Notes under the pieces: generated by a model
The model's input: only the letters and a program-made list of their open reading frames with translations
Told to the model about the DNA's origin: nothing
The model's database searches: none
Part shown: one piece after another, positions 46,863 to 59,347 of the stretch
Layout: each line of letters opens with the position of its first letter
How positions within the stretch are numbered: the stretch's first letter is position 1
Translations under genes and position numbers: made by a program
Source of the DNA: Vombatus ursinus
Lineage: Eukaryota > Chordata > Mammalia > Diprotodontia > Vombatidae
Direction: 5' to 3'
Assembly: GCF_900497805.2 (NCBI RefSeq)
Contig: NW_020954610.1
Span: 23,083,665 to 23,147,664, forward strand
DNA: 64,000 bases

Positions 46863-47149
46863 CTCTGTTTTATGTATCAAGTGATGCAATACAGAGTAGC
46901 TGTCAGACAAATAGTAATAAAAAGACATATGAGAATTGATTGAGTTAGTTGCTTGATTTTCTTCATGAGTTTATGTGTGTATGTGGGATACTTGACTTCC
47001 TTTGGGACTGTCTCACTGATTAGGGATGAACTAATTAACTAGGAATGTTGAGAATCAATTAAAGATGAATTGATTGGCTCAGCTGTTTGTTAGAGCTATG
47101 TCTTTGTTGGGTAGCACAAAACAGTAGACAGAAAGATTTGGGATTGGAT

Positions 47150-47320
47150 CCTACGTATGATATTTAGTATCTGACCATAACATTTAATCATTCTAAGCCT
47201 CAGTCTACATTATCTATAAATGCGGATAATAGAAACTACCTCACAGATTTGTTTTGAGAAACAAATGAGATAATATATGTAAACCATTTTCCAAACCTTA
47301 TACTATTTTATATACATATT
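47150..47320 (+). mobile_element. MIR core-SINE
   Basis: TCTAAGCCTCAGTCTACATT and ACCTCACAGATTTGTTTTGA. Forward orientation. Confidence 0.7.
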
Positions 47321-47534
47321 ATATAATTATTAATATTACTGTTATTATGTTTCCAAAGGTTCAGTTGTACAGTCAATATGTTAGGTCCTTTTTTAAAGTC
47401 ATTTTTTTTTGTTTTGCAGCACACCAAAAAAATATGATTGAGCAGCCCTGGATATAGGAGAGTATATGTGTGCGTGGGGGAATAATCTAAATACACAAAG
47501 CCTTTAACTTCACACCCCAAGGGCTCTTAGTTAC

Positions 47535-50500
47535 TTCATTGTGACAGAAGGGTAAACTGTTTACATTACTACATGGGAAGATGATACTTGTAATTCTTGA
47601 GAACTGTATCATTATTATGATATTTTAGAAGGGGTATACATAGACAAAGGGCATGGGTATAACAGTTAATTTTGATGTGATGATAAAAAATCTTACTAAG
47701 TGATAAAAAAGGATTGTTCTGGGAGAAGAGGAAAGGAGGAGGCAGAAAAGGGTAAATTTCACTCCACGAAAAGGCACAAAAACCTATTACAGTAGAGGGA
47801 AAGAAGGTAGGAAGGTAGGGAGGTGAGCACTGTTTGAACCTTACTCTCATCAGATTTGACCTAAAAAGGGAATAATATGCACATTCAGTTAAGTATTGAA
47901 ATCCATCTTACCCTATATGAAGTAGGAATGGAAAAGGGAAAAAAAGCGGGGTGGATAGAAGAAAGGGCAGAAGGGAAGGAAGAAGTAATAGGTGAAAGGG
48001 AAAAGAAAAGAGAATTGAGGCCAGATTAAGGGAGTCAGTGGTCAGAAGCTAAACACTAGTAAGGAGTAAAAGGGAGAAAGGAAAGAGAAAAGCATAAATG
48101 GGGAGAAATTAGGATGGAGAGAAAGACATAGTTAGAAAACAAAACTGTGAATGTGAATGGGATGAACTCTCCCATAAAATGGAAACAAACATCAGAGTGG
48201 TTTAAAATCATAACCCTACAATATGTTGTTTACAATAAACACATTTGAAGCAGATAGATACACACAGAGTGAAGGTAAAAGACTGGAGCAAAATGTATTA
48301 TGCTTCAGCTGAAATTAAAAAAAAAAAGCAGGGGTAACAATCCTGATCTCAGACAAAGCAAAAGCAAACAATAGATTTAATTAAAAGAGATAAAGAAGGA
48401 AACTACAGAATGCAAAAAGGGACCAGACAAGGAAGTGATATAAATACTAAACATATATGCTCCAAGTGGTATAGCATACAGATCCTTAGAAAAGAAGTTA
48501 AGGGAGTACTAGGAAGAAATAGACAGCAAAACTGTACTAGTGGAGGACCTCATCCTCCCCCTCTCTGAACTGGATAAATCAAACCACAATATAAACAAGA
48601 AAGAAGTAAAGGAAGTGAATAAAATCATAGAAAAGTTGGATATGGTAAACCTCTGGAGAAAATTGAATGGGGATAGAATGGAATATGCATTTTTCTCTGC
48701 AGAACATGGAACCTACACAAAAAACTGACCAAGTACTAGGCATAAAAGCCTCACAATCAAATGCAGAAAGGCAGAAATATTAAATACATCCATTTCAGAT
48801 CATGATGCAATAAAAGTTATATTTAATAAAGGGACATGGAAAGATAAAATTGAATTAAATGGAAACTAAATAATCTAATGCTAAAGAATGAGTGAGTCAA
48901 ACAACATGTCATAGAAACAATCAAGAAATTCATCCAAGAGAATAACAATAATGAGACAATATATCAAAACTTATGGGATACAGCCAACACAGTTCTTAGG
49001 GGATTTCTAAATGCTTCTATGAATAAAATAGAGAAAGAGGAGATCAATGAATTGGGAATGCAATTAAAAAAGCTAGAAGAAGAATAAATTTAAAATCTCC
49101 AATTAAATACCAAATTGGAAATTCTGAAAATTGAAGATTTTAATAAAATTGAAATTAATAAAACTCTTGAACTAATAAATAAAACTAAGAGCTGGCTTTA
49201 TGGAAAAAAATAAATAAAACCATTGGTTAATTTGGTTAACAAAAAGAAAGAAGAAAACCAAATTACCAGTACCAAAAATGAAAAGAGTGAATTCACCATC
49301 AGTGAAGAAGAAATTTAAAAAATAATTAGGAGATATTTTGTCCAAAGGTGTGGCAATAAATCTGACAATCTAAGTGAAATGGATGAATGTTTACCAAAAA
49401 TATAAATTGCCCAGATTAACAGAAAAGTAAATAAAATACTTAAATAACCCCATTTCAGAAAAAAAATGAACAAGCCTTCAATGAACTCCCTAAGAAAAAA
49501 CCTCCAGGGCCAATTGGATTTACAAGTGAATTCTAGCAAATATTTAAAGAATAATTAATTCCAATAGTATGGAAACTATTTGGAAAAATAGGTGAAGGAG
49601 TCCCACCAAATTCTTTTTGTGATACAGACATGGTGCTGATACTACCTAACTCAGGAACTGCCAAAACAGAGAAAGAAAACTAAAAACCAATCTCCTTAAT
49701 GAATATACATGCAAATTTTTAAATAAATTATTAGCAAAGAGATTACAGCAACTTATCATGAGGATAATACACTACCACTGGGTGGGATTTATATCAAGAA
49801 TGCAGAGTTGGTTCAATATTAGGAAAACTATCAGCACAACTGACTATATCAATAACAAAGTTAGCAGAAATCACATGATTATCTCAATAGATACAGAAAC
49901 AGCTTTTGACAAAATAAAACACCTATTCCTATTAAAACACTAAAGAGCATAGGAATCACTAGATTTTTCCTTAAAATGATAAGTAGCATCTATCTGAAAT
50001 GGTTAGTAATCATTACATGTAATGAGGATAAGCTAGAAGCATTTCCAATAAGATCAGGAATGAAACAAAGATATCCTTTACCACCACTGCTATTCAATAC
50101 TGTACTAGAAATGTGAGTTTTAGCAATAAGAGAAGAAAAATAAATTGAAAAAATTAGAATAGGCAATTAAGAAAGAAAGCTATCACTCTTTGAAGATGAT
50201 ATGCTGGCATACTTAGAGAATTCTGGATTATCATTGAAAAATTACTCAAAACAATTAACAATTTAGCAAAGTTGTAGAATATAAAATAAATCCACATAAA
50301 TCATTGGCATTTCCATATATTTATATTAAAAAAGCCCAACAGCAAGAGATAGAAAGAAAAATTCCATTTAAAGTGACTGTAGAAAATACAAAATATTTGG
50401 GAGTCTACCTTCCAAGACAAACCCAGGAACTAAATGACACAATTACAAAACACTTTTCACACAAATAAAGTCAGATATAAGTAAGTGGAGAAACATCAGT

Positions 50501-52235
50501 TGCTCATGGGTAGGCCAAGCTAATATAACAAAAATGACAATCCTACCTAATGAATTTCCTTATTTGGTGCCATGCCAATCAAACAACAAAAAAATTTTAT
50601 AGAACTAGAAAAAATATAATAAAATTCATGTGGAAGAACAAAAGGTTCAGAATATCAAGAGAAATAATGGAAAAAAATGCTAGGGAAGGTGACCTAGCTA
50701 TTCAAGACCTTTCTGCAGCAGTAATCATTAAAACTGATTGATACTGGCTAGGAAATAGAATGTTGGATCAGTGGAATAGGTTAGACATATAAGACACAAT
50801 AGTCAATGACTATAATAATTTACAATTTGATACACCCAAAGATTCCAGCTTCTGAGACAAGAATTCAATATTTGACAAAAACTACTGGGAAAACTGGAAA
50901 ACAGTATGGCAGGAACTAGGTATAGATCAATATCTTATACCATGTACCAAGATAAAGTCAAAATGAGTACATGATTTAGACATAAAGGATGATACTAGAA
51001 ACAAATTAGGAGAGCATGAAACAGTTTACCCATCAGATCTATGGAGAAAGGAAAAAAAAATATGTCCAAACAAGAGATAGAGAACATTATGAAATGCAAA
51101 ATGGATAATTTTGATTACATTAAATAAAAAAAAATGTACAAACAAAGCCAATGAACCAAGATTAGAAGGGAAGCAGAAAGCTGGTAAATAAATTTTACAA
51201 TCAGTATCTCTGATAAAAGCCTCATTTCAAAAATTTATAGAGTAATGAGTCAAATTTATAAGTATACAAGTGATTTCCCAATTGATAAATGGTCAAAGGA
51301 TATGAACTGGCAGTTTTCAGAAGAAGAAATTAAAGCTATCAATAGTCATATTAAAAATGTTCTAAGTCACTATTGATTAGAGAAATGCAAATTAAAACAA
51401 TTCTGAGATACTACATCACACCAATCAGACTAGCTAACATGACAAAACAGGAAAATGATAAATATTGGAGAAAATGAGGGAAAATTGGAACACTAATAAA
51501 TCTCTGTTGGTGATGTGAACTAATCCAACCATTTTGAAGAGCAATTTGGAACTGTGCCCAAAGGGCTTTAAAAATGTGCATACCCTTTGAATCATCAATA
51601 GCATTTCTAGGGCTGTATCCCAAAAAGATCATAAAAATAGGAAAAGGACTCACATGTACAAAAATATTTATAGCAGCTCCTTTTGTGTTGGCAAAGAATT
51701 GGAAATTGAAGGGATGCCCAACAATTGGGGAATGACTGAACCAGTTATGGTACATGTATGTAATGGAATACTATTGTGCTATAAGAAATGATGAGCAGGC
51801 TGACTTCAGAAAAACCTGAAAAGACTTAATGAACTGATGCTGAGTGAAGTGAGAAAAACCAGAAAAAAACATTGTGCACAGTCACAGCAACATTGTGCAA
51901 TGACCAATTTTGATAGATTTAGCTCTTCTCAGCAATGCAATGATCTAAGACAATTCCAAAAGGCTCATCATGGAAAATGCTATTGACATCCAGAGAGAGA
52001 TCTAGGGAGTCCGAATGCAGAACAAAGCATACTATTTTTCCTTTTTTTTGTGGTTTTTCCCTTTGGTTCTAATTCTTCCTTACAACATGAGTAATGTGGA
52101 AATAAGTTTAATATATTTGTACATGTATGGCCTGCATGAGATTGCATGTCTTCTTGGGAATGGGGTAGGGAAAGGAGGGGGAGAAAATTTAAAAATTTTA
52201 ATCTTATAAAAGTGAATGTTGAAAAATTAATCCTT
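47535..52235 (+). mobile_element. L1 LINE, ORF2 and 3' UTR, lacking ORF1
   Basis: A 4.7-kb plus-strand L1 truncated in the region between ORF1 and ORF2. 47535-48140 is inter-ORF sequence, the same blocks seen reversed at 40.95-41.47 kb. ORF2 runs from about 48140 to about 51850 and the 3' UTR with G-rich block to 52235. It is the longest L1 in the window. It carries many stops and frameshifts across ORF2, so it has not been mobile for a long time. Target-site duplications are unclear. Confidence 0.9.
48140..51850 (+). pseudogene. L1 ORF2 pseudogene (endonuclease, reverse transcriptase, C-terminal)
   Basis: ORF2p nicks target DNA and primes reverse transcription there. Domains remain in order. 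Endonuclease from NVNGMNSPIK near 48150, through KVDMVNLWRK-like and NGDRMEYAFFSAEHGTYTKN at 48660-48728, to SDHDAIK near 48805. Then the linker and the RT fingers (PPGPIGFTSEF near 49500). RT continues in 49758-49943 (HYHWVGFISRMQSWFNIRKT, then MIISIDTETAFDKIKHLF, the catalytic box A). The second catalytic box near 50195 reads FEDD instead of FADD. The thumb region ([20 protein letters not shown]) is at 50590-50660. The C-terminal segment follows to about 51850. The frame changes many times. It is inactive, and the FEDD change would by itself weaken metal binding. Confidence 0.88.
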
Positions 52236-52329
52236 TTTTTAAAAAGTGACATTTTGTTGTGATCCATATAGTCAAAGTCTTTCATATAGTCAACGAAGCA
52301 GAATTATACACACACACACACAAAGAAAA

Positions 52330-53470
52330 AACAAAACACTTTACTTTTAACTTTCCTTCTTTGCTCTAATATTTGTAAAGTCTCAATAGACAGTCCTTTT
52401 GTTTTCTTACTCTTTCCCCCCCTTATTTATTTGCTGCTTCTTGTACAATATTGTGAACCCCTGTCCATAGTTTTTCAGTCACTCTATCTGCCAGATTCAG
52501 TCTCTTAAATCTATTCATCACCTCCATTAATATTTATATGGGATGTTATTTAGGTCAGTTTTCCCTACTTTCTTTACATCTAAATCTTTCAATAAAAAAC
52601 TGATCTACAGTTAACTAGAGATCTCATTTTAACTGACTGTGTAGAGCTTCTCCACCTTTGGTTGCAAAGCATATAATTAATGTGCTTTTCATATTATCCT
52701 TTGGTGAGGTCCACATGTAGAGAGTCTCCTTTTGGGTAGTCAAAAAAGAATGTTTGCTATGACCAGCAAGTTATCTTGACAAAATACTATTATTATCTAC
52801 CCTGCTTCATTTGTAAGCCTTTATAGAACTGATTAATTTTGACCTCTAAGCATCAGTGGTTGGAACATAGACTTGTATTACTGTGATGTTGAACAGTTTG
52901 CCTTGGATTTGACAGATATCATTCTGTCATTTTTGACATTACACTCCACAACTGCTTTTCTTGAGGGCTACTTCATTTCTTCTACAGGATTCTTGCCCAC
53001 AGTAGTATGTAATGATGACCTAAATTAAATTCACCATTCAAATCCACTTAAGTTTGCTGACACCTAAGATGTTCGTTTTAAAACTTTCCATCTCATGTTT
53101 GACCATAATCCACCCTACCTTGGTTCATAGACCTTATATCCCAGATTGCCATGCAATATTGATCTTTGCAGCATTTGGACTTTCCTTTTGTCACCAGACA
53201 CAGCCATAGCTGAGCTTCTTTTTGGCTTTGTCCCAGTCAATTCATTCTTTCTGGGGTCACTTATAGATGTCCTCTTCTCTTTTACAGTAATGTCTTGAAC
53301 ACCTTCTAACCTGAGATGTTGATCTTCTGATGGCATATCTTTTATCATTTAAATAATGTCCATGGAGTTTTCTTGGCAATGATACTGGAGTGGTTTGTCA
53401 TTTCCTTTTCCAGGGGGTCATCTTTTGTCTAAGCTCTCCACTATGAACTATCCATCTTGAGTATAGATGG
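52330..53470 (-). mobile_element. BovB (RTE clade) LINE, 5' half
   Basis: Read on the minus strand the order matches the BovB 5' region and endonuclease. CTCCATGGACAT precedes KRSSAMAVSGDKRKVQMLQR and SILHGNLGYKVYEPR (frame 53115-53348), then broken pieces SANLSGFEW-like, YYCGQESCRRNEVAL, KLFNITVIQVYVPTTDA and INYMLCNQRWRSSTQSVK. These correspond to the known BovB blocks CKEQYCIGTWNVRSMNQ, YYCGQESLRRNGVAL, PFNITVIQVYAPTTNA and IDYILCSQRWRSSIQSAK. The RT half is absent. It is broken by stops and frameshifts. BovB is known for horizontal transfer between vertebrates, and a marsupial copy fits that record. Confidence 0.85.
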
Positions 53471-53479
53471 AATATTAAG

Positions 53480-54025
53480 TCCCTTTGCCATGACATGGCA
53501 CTGAGTCAGGCATTTTCTCTCTAATATTAAAATAAGTCATTTGTACAGTGGTAGGTGGAAGGAATTCATCTCTCTATTTTAAACTGATTTTTCTTCCAGG
53601 TACAGCATTGGACTTAAGGCTAGTATGATGAATTTGGAAGGATTTATAGGGACAAGGGAGGGAAGTGAGACTTACTGGAAATGAGTATCAGAAGTTACCT
53701 CTCTAACAAACACACATTCATTTCATTTCTAAACATGAGACAAACCATAGTTTAGGTCTATGAATTTGGGTAACTACATAAAACCCTAAGGAAAAATAAG
53801 ACTTTTTGTAAGAGAATAATCTATTTTTATGGGTTAATTTGAGTTTTTTAAGTTTTTATTTTTCTATTTTATTGTGTGGTGAAATAAAGGTTGCTGTGTA
53901 CCCAATATGTGTTGTCAGTTTGAGTGCGAATATAGGAGCTAAATATTCTTTATCCATATCTGTGGACACTGCCAAAAATATTTCTATTTTTTTTGTTTGT
54001 TTTGTTCAACAAACAGCTATGTGGA
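53480..54025. other. Unassigned stretch, no gene seen
   Basis: No family recognised and no convincing frame. Confidence 0.4.
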
Positions 54026-54029
54026 TAAT

Positions 54030-54342
54030 GTTTTGTTGATATTTGTACTTTGTTCTTGAAGAGGACCATGATATCAAGAAGGTGATGTTATGACTTGTAA
54101 GTGAATTGGATTTAAATGAGAGAGGGCTGTGAAAAGTCACCAGCCTCACTTTCTCCTCCGGAGCTATCTGGGTCCAGTGGCAAGATATAGATCAGAACAC
54201 CTGAGATGGCCCTGGATACAGTGGGAGATCCTGGCTTTTTTAAGGTAAGGTCTTTCCCAGGTCTCAATTTTCTGAGGCACTGCCCATTCAGTGATTAAGG
54301 TTAGGTAAGAGATGAGGCAAAACATGACCTCTTTTGCCTACA
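54030..54342 (-). mobile_element. RTE-derived repeat (RTESINE-like or RTE 3' UTR)
   Basis: Starts GTACTTTGTTCTTGAAGAGG, the same motif that opens the RTE 3' end at 18615, and continues AGTCACCAGCCTCACTTTCT, GTCCAGTGGCAAGATATAGA and GATGGCCCTGGATACAGTGG. It is about 310 bp, non-coding, and most likely moved by RTE machinery. Orientation is taken from the shared 3' motif. Confidence 0.6.
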
Positions 54343-54344
54343 AA

Positions 54345-55290
54345 AAAATCAATCTCAGAGGGAAAGACCCTCAGGGTTTCTTGCAAAAACAGAAATAATT
54401 GCTATTTACACTCACTCTGAGCCATAGATTTAAGAGAAGAGACTGGGATCCATAAGAGCAATTAAGAATTTATTATAGTAGTCTGAGAAAGATGATCGTG
54501 GCCTGAACTCTTCAAAATAAATATCTCTTGGTCTAAAAAAAGTGATTATTTGCTAGTTTGTAAAGAGCAAAAGATGAAGAAATAAACCAAAGGGCTGCTT
54601 TGGGACCCATGAAATATCAAAGGGACCCATGATAGGTCTTCAACTCATTAGAATATCTAGGGAAGATTTACAGAAAAACTCAGGCTAGAATCAAAATAAA
54701 AAGGCTATTGATTTTTTGCAGGTAGAAGAAGTACCCACATTGATAGGATCCCTAATGATAATTAATGCCATAAGAAACATCGATCATTAGCAGGACCCGA
54801 TTAATTCTTTTGAGTAATTATGGCTGTCATTTAGAAAACTCTACATGGTTTTAGGGCTGGGTAAAATTAACATAATGTTATACACTAACAGGAGCACTTG
54901 TAGGGCCTCACAATCTATAAGCAAGTCCTCTTCAATTTAAACTCTGTTCAGGACATCTTCTACACAGTGGGAAAACACCTTTGGCAAGTGTATGTTCCAA
55001 TTATTTATGTCTCACTCAATATTAACAGTGAGAATGCTGCTGAACAATGTTTTCTTTCTTGCAAAATCTTTCAGGAAATCATATGTGTTTTTTATATGTG
55101 GAGGGGCATACATTGTTTAAGGAGAGATACCAATATTCTATGTTTAAAATGTTTTGTTTTTAAATACCCAACAAGCAATAATAAAAGGGCACATATGTAT
55201 TGTCTTTACCATTGGATCTGGATTGCTGTTGGAAGTGCAGTAATTCTTGTTAACTCTTCAATTTTTATCAAGGATAATCTCAGTAAATAG
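54345..55290. other. Unassigned stretch with a 107-codon frame
   Basis: The plus frame 54967-55290 (MGKHLWQVYVPIIYVSLNIN...) is Cys- and Ile-rich with one possible membrane segment near its end (WIAVGSAVILVNSSIFI). I see no homology, no splice sites and no promoter, so chance is likely. Confidence 0.35.
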
Positions 55291-55340
55291 AATTTTTTTT
55301 TCAAAAAATATGTTTTTATTTCATTACATATTTCCCAATT

Positions 55341-57556
55341 GATAAACTAGAAGCAATTAGGAGTGAAACAAGGATGTCCATTATTACCACTGTTATTTAA
55401 TATGGTATTAGAAACATTATCTTTAATAATAAGAGAAGAAAAATAAATTTAAGGAATTAGAATAGGCAAAGAAGAAACAAAGCTATCACTCTTTGCAGAT
55501 GATATGATGATATGATGAGATACTTGAAAAATTCTGGAGAATCAAGTAAAAAACTTCTTGAAATAAGAAACTATGTTAGCAAAATTGCAGGATACAAAAT
55601 AAACCCACATAAACATTTGTATATATTACTGACAAGCCCAATAGCAAGAGACAGAAAGAGAAATTCCATTTAAATTTACTATAGACATTATAAAATATTT
55701 GGAAGTCCACCTGCCAAAACAAACCCAGTAACTATATAAACACAATTACAAAACACTTTTCACACAAATAAAGTCAGATCTAAATAATTGGAAAAATGTC
55801 AATTGCTCATGTACCCGAGCTAATATGATAAAAATGAAAATTCTACCTAAATTAATGTACTTATTCAGTGTCAAACAAATCAAACTGCCAAAAATTATTT
55901 TATAGAGCTAGAAAAAATAACACCAAATTCATCTGGAAGAACAAAAGGTCCAGAATATCAAGGGAATTAATGAAAAGAAGTGCAGGGGAAGATGGCTTAG
56001 CTATACCAGATGTTAAATTGTATTATAAAGCAGCAGTTATCAAAACTGCTTGGTACCGGCTAAGAAATAGAGTGGTGGACCAGTGGTATAGGTTAGGTAC
56101 ATAAGACACACTAGTCAATGACTATAATAATCTACTGTTTGATAAACCCACAAATTCCAGCTTCTGGGATAAGAACTCACTATTTGACAAAAACTGCTGG
56201 GAAAACAGGAAAAGAGTATGGCAGAAACTAGGCATAGACTAACATCTTTGACCATATACCAAAATAAAATCTAAATGGGCACACAATTTAAATATAAAGG
56301 TGATAGCTATAAGCAAACCGGGAGAGCAAGGAATAGTCTAACTGCCAGATTTGTGGAGAACAAAAGAATTTATAACCAAACAATGAATAGAGAACATTAT
56401 AAAATGCAAAATGGATGACTTTCATTACATTAAATTGAAAAGTTTTTGCACAAACAAAGCCAACGCAACTAAGATTAGGAGGGAAGCAGAAAACTTCAAA
56501 AGAATTTTTACAACCAATGTCTCTGATAAAGACCTCATTTCTAAAATATATAGAGAACTGTGTAAAAATTATTGGAATACAAGTCATTCCCCAATTGATA
56601 AATGATCAAAAGACATGAATAGGAAGTTTTTAGATAAATAAATTAAAGCTATCTATAGTCACATGAAAAAAAATGCTCTAAATCACTATTGACTAGAAAA
56701 ATGCAAATGAAAACAACCCTGAGGTACTACATCACACCTATCGGATTGGCTAACATGAAAAACAGGAAAATAATAAATTCTGGAGAAGATATGGGAAAAT
56801 TGGAGCACTAATGCATTGTTGGTGGAGTTGTGAACTGATCTAACCATTCTGGAGAGCAGTTTGAAACTATGCCCAAAGGGCTACAAAAATGTGCATACTC
56901 TTTGACTTAGCAATACCACTTCTAGGTCTGTATCTCAAAGAAATCATAGAAATAGGAAAAGGACCCACATGTACAAACATATTTATAGAAGCTATTTTTG
57001 TAGTGGCAAAGAATTGGTAATTGAGGGGATGTCCATCAATTGGGGAATGGCTGAACAAGCTGTTGCATATGAATAAAATGGAATACTATTGTGTTATAAG
57101 AATTGATGAGCAGGCAGACTTCAGAAAAACCTGAAAGTCTTATATGAATTGATGCTGAGTGAAGTAAGGAGAACCATAAAAACATTTTGCACAGTAACAG
57201 ACACAGTGTGTGATGACTAATTTTAATAGATCTAACTCTTCTCAGCAAGACAACTCCAAAGGTCTCATGATGGAAAATACTTTGCACTTCCTGAAAAGAA
57301 ACTATGGAGTCTGAATGCAGATCAAAGCTCATTATTTGATATCTCTTTGTTTGTTTGTTTCTTCTTTCTCATGGTTTCTCCCGTTGGTTCAAATTCTTTT
57401 TTACACCATGATTAATGTGAAAATAGGTTCAATTTGAATTTATATGTAGAACCTATGTTGGATTGCATGCAATCTTGGGGTGGGGGAAGGGAGAGATGGG
57501 GAGAAAATTTGGAAGTCAAAATCTTATGGAAACGAATGTTGAAAACTAAAAATAAA
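55341..57556 (+). mobile_element. L1 'E', 5'-truncated, inserted in L1 D
   Basis: Starts in RT just before the catalytic FADD box (LFADDMM near 55490-55510), continues through the thumb ([20 protein letters not shown], 55895-55960; [20 protein letters not shown], 56005-56065) and the C-terminal region (KRIFTTNVSDKDLISKIYRE, 56495-56560), to the 3' UTR with G-rich block and A-rich end at 57556. The flanks TATTTCCCAATT and TATTTTGCAAGT may be an aged target-site duplication. Several stops; inactive. Confidence 0.85.
55868..56104 (+). pseudogene. L1 E ORF2 fragment, RT thumb region
   Basis: Open for 78 codons: [60 protein letters not shown] and DQWYRLGT. These match the conserved segment after the L1 RT active site (human FIWNQKKPRIAK, GGITLPDFKLYYKATV, TKTAWYWYQNRDIDQWNR). 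A separate open piece at 56411-56605 covers the next conserved stretch. Confidence 0.85.
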
Positions 57557-58777
57557 TAAATTAATTAAAATATTTTGCAAGTACATATAAAATTAACTTT
57601 TTTTAAAAATTTTGAATTCTAAATTCTCTTCCTCTCTACCACTAAGTCCTTCTTGATAAGGAAAGCAATTTGAGATAAATTATACTTGTGAGATCAAGAA
57701 AAACATTTTTAGATTAGTCATGTTGCAAAAAAACCACGAGAAAATAAAAACCAAGAAAAATAAGGAAAGTAAAAAAAAATATGCTTCAGTCTGTATTTAG
57801 ACTTCATCAGTTTTATCTTTGGGGACAGTTAGTAGTTTTCATTATGTGTCCTTTGAATAGTCTTGGATTATCGTCTTGACTAGAGTAGCTAAATTTTTCA
57901 CTGTTGAGAGTTCTTACATTATTACTGCTACTATGTACACTATTGTCCTGGTTCTACTTAATCCACTTTGCATCAGGTCATATAAGATTTCCCAGGTTTT
58001 TCTGAAACAATCCTGCTTATCATTTCTTACAGCAAAATCGTATTCTATCACAATCATATACCACTACTTATTCAACCATTCTTCAGTTGATGGGCATCCC
58101 CTCAATTTCTAATTCTTTGACGCAAGAAAAGAGATGCTACAAATGTTTTTGTATAAATAGGTCATTTTCTCATTTTTACTCTTTTTGGGATACAGATCTA
58201 GTAATGCTATTGCTGAGTCACAACACGTGTAGTTTTATAGAACTTAGGGCATAGTTTCAAATTCTTCTCCAGAGCGTTTAGACTAGTTTCCAACTCCACC
58301 AACATTGCATTAATGTCCATATTTTTCCACATCCCCTGAACATTTCTTATTTCCTTTTTCTGTTATGTAAGCTAATCTGAGAAGTATGTTCCTATCTCAG
58401 AGTTGTTTTAATATGAATTTTTCTAATCAAAAGTGATTTAATGAATTTTATGTGACTATTGATAACTTTGATTTCTTCTTCTGAAAGCTATCTGTTCTTG
58501 TGATCATTTATTGATTAGGGAATATCATGTATTTTTTTACAAATTTTATAAATTATAATTTTTTTTTATAAATTTCATCATCTTCCCCATGTATTTGAGA
58601 AATGAGGCATTTATCATAGAAACTTGCTGTATTTTGTTCTCAGTTTCCTGATTAACTTTTAATTTTGGATGCCTTAGTTTTGCTTGTGCAAAAGTTGTTA
58701 ATTTCATATAATCAAATTATCCATTTTACTTCCTGTAATCTATTCTATCTCTCATTTGGTCAAAAACTTTTCCCTTA

Positions 58778-59347
58778 GATACCCATCAATCAGGGAATGG
58801 CTGAACAAGTTGTGGTATATGAATGTAGTGAAATACTATTGTGCTAAAAAAAATGATGAGCAAAAGGACTTCAGAAAAACTTGGAAAGACTTCTATGGGC
58901 TGATACTGAGTGAAGAGAGCAGAACCAGGAGCACACTGTACACAATAATGGCCACATTGTCCGATAACTGACTTTGATAGACTTAGCTCTTCTTTGCAAT
59001 GCAAGGATCTAAGACATCTCCAAAAGTCTCATGATGGAAAATGCTATCCATATCCACAGAAAGAACTATGGAATTTGAATGCAGATTGAAGCATATTATT
59101 TGCTCTTTTTTTTCTTCCTTTTAATTTTTTTCTTCTTTCTTGTGGTTACTCCTATTGGTTCCAATTCTTCTTTACAACATGACTAATGTGAAAATATTTT
59201 TAATAAGAATGTATATGTAGAGCCTATGTCAGATTGCATGCCATCTTAGGAAGGGAGGTGGGGAGGGAGGGGGAGAAAATTTAAATATCAAAAGCTTATG
59301 GAAATGAATGTTGAAAACTAAAAATAAATAAATTAATTAAAAAAAAC
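58778..59347 (+). mobile_element. L1 'F', short 3' copy, inserted in L1 D
   Basis: The last ORF2 codons (EWLNKLWYMNVVKYYCAKKN, 58785-58850, then SLSEESRTRST-like) and the full 3' UTR, ending AATAAATAAATTAATTAA. Direct repeats CTTTTCCCTTA (58767-58777) and CTCTTCCCTTA (59348-59358) flank it. Confidence 0.9.

Noticed and set aside
54967-55290. 107-codon plus-strand frame with a possible membrane segment
   Set aside because: No homology, no splice or promoter context, Cys/Ile-rich composition expected from AT-rich DNA, and its end abuts the tip of an old L1.
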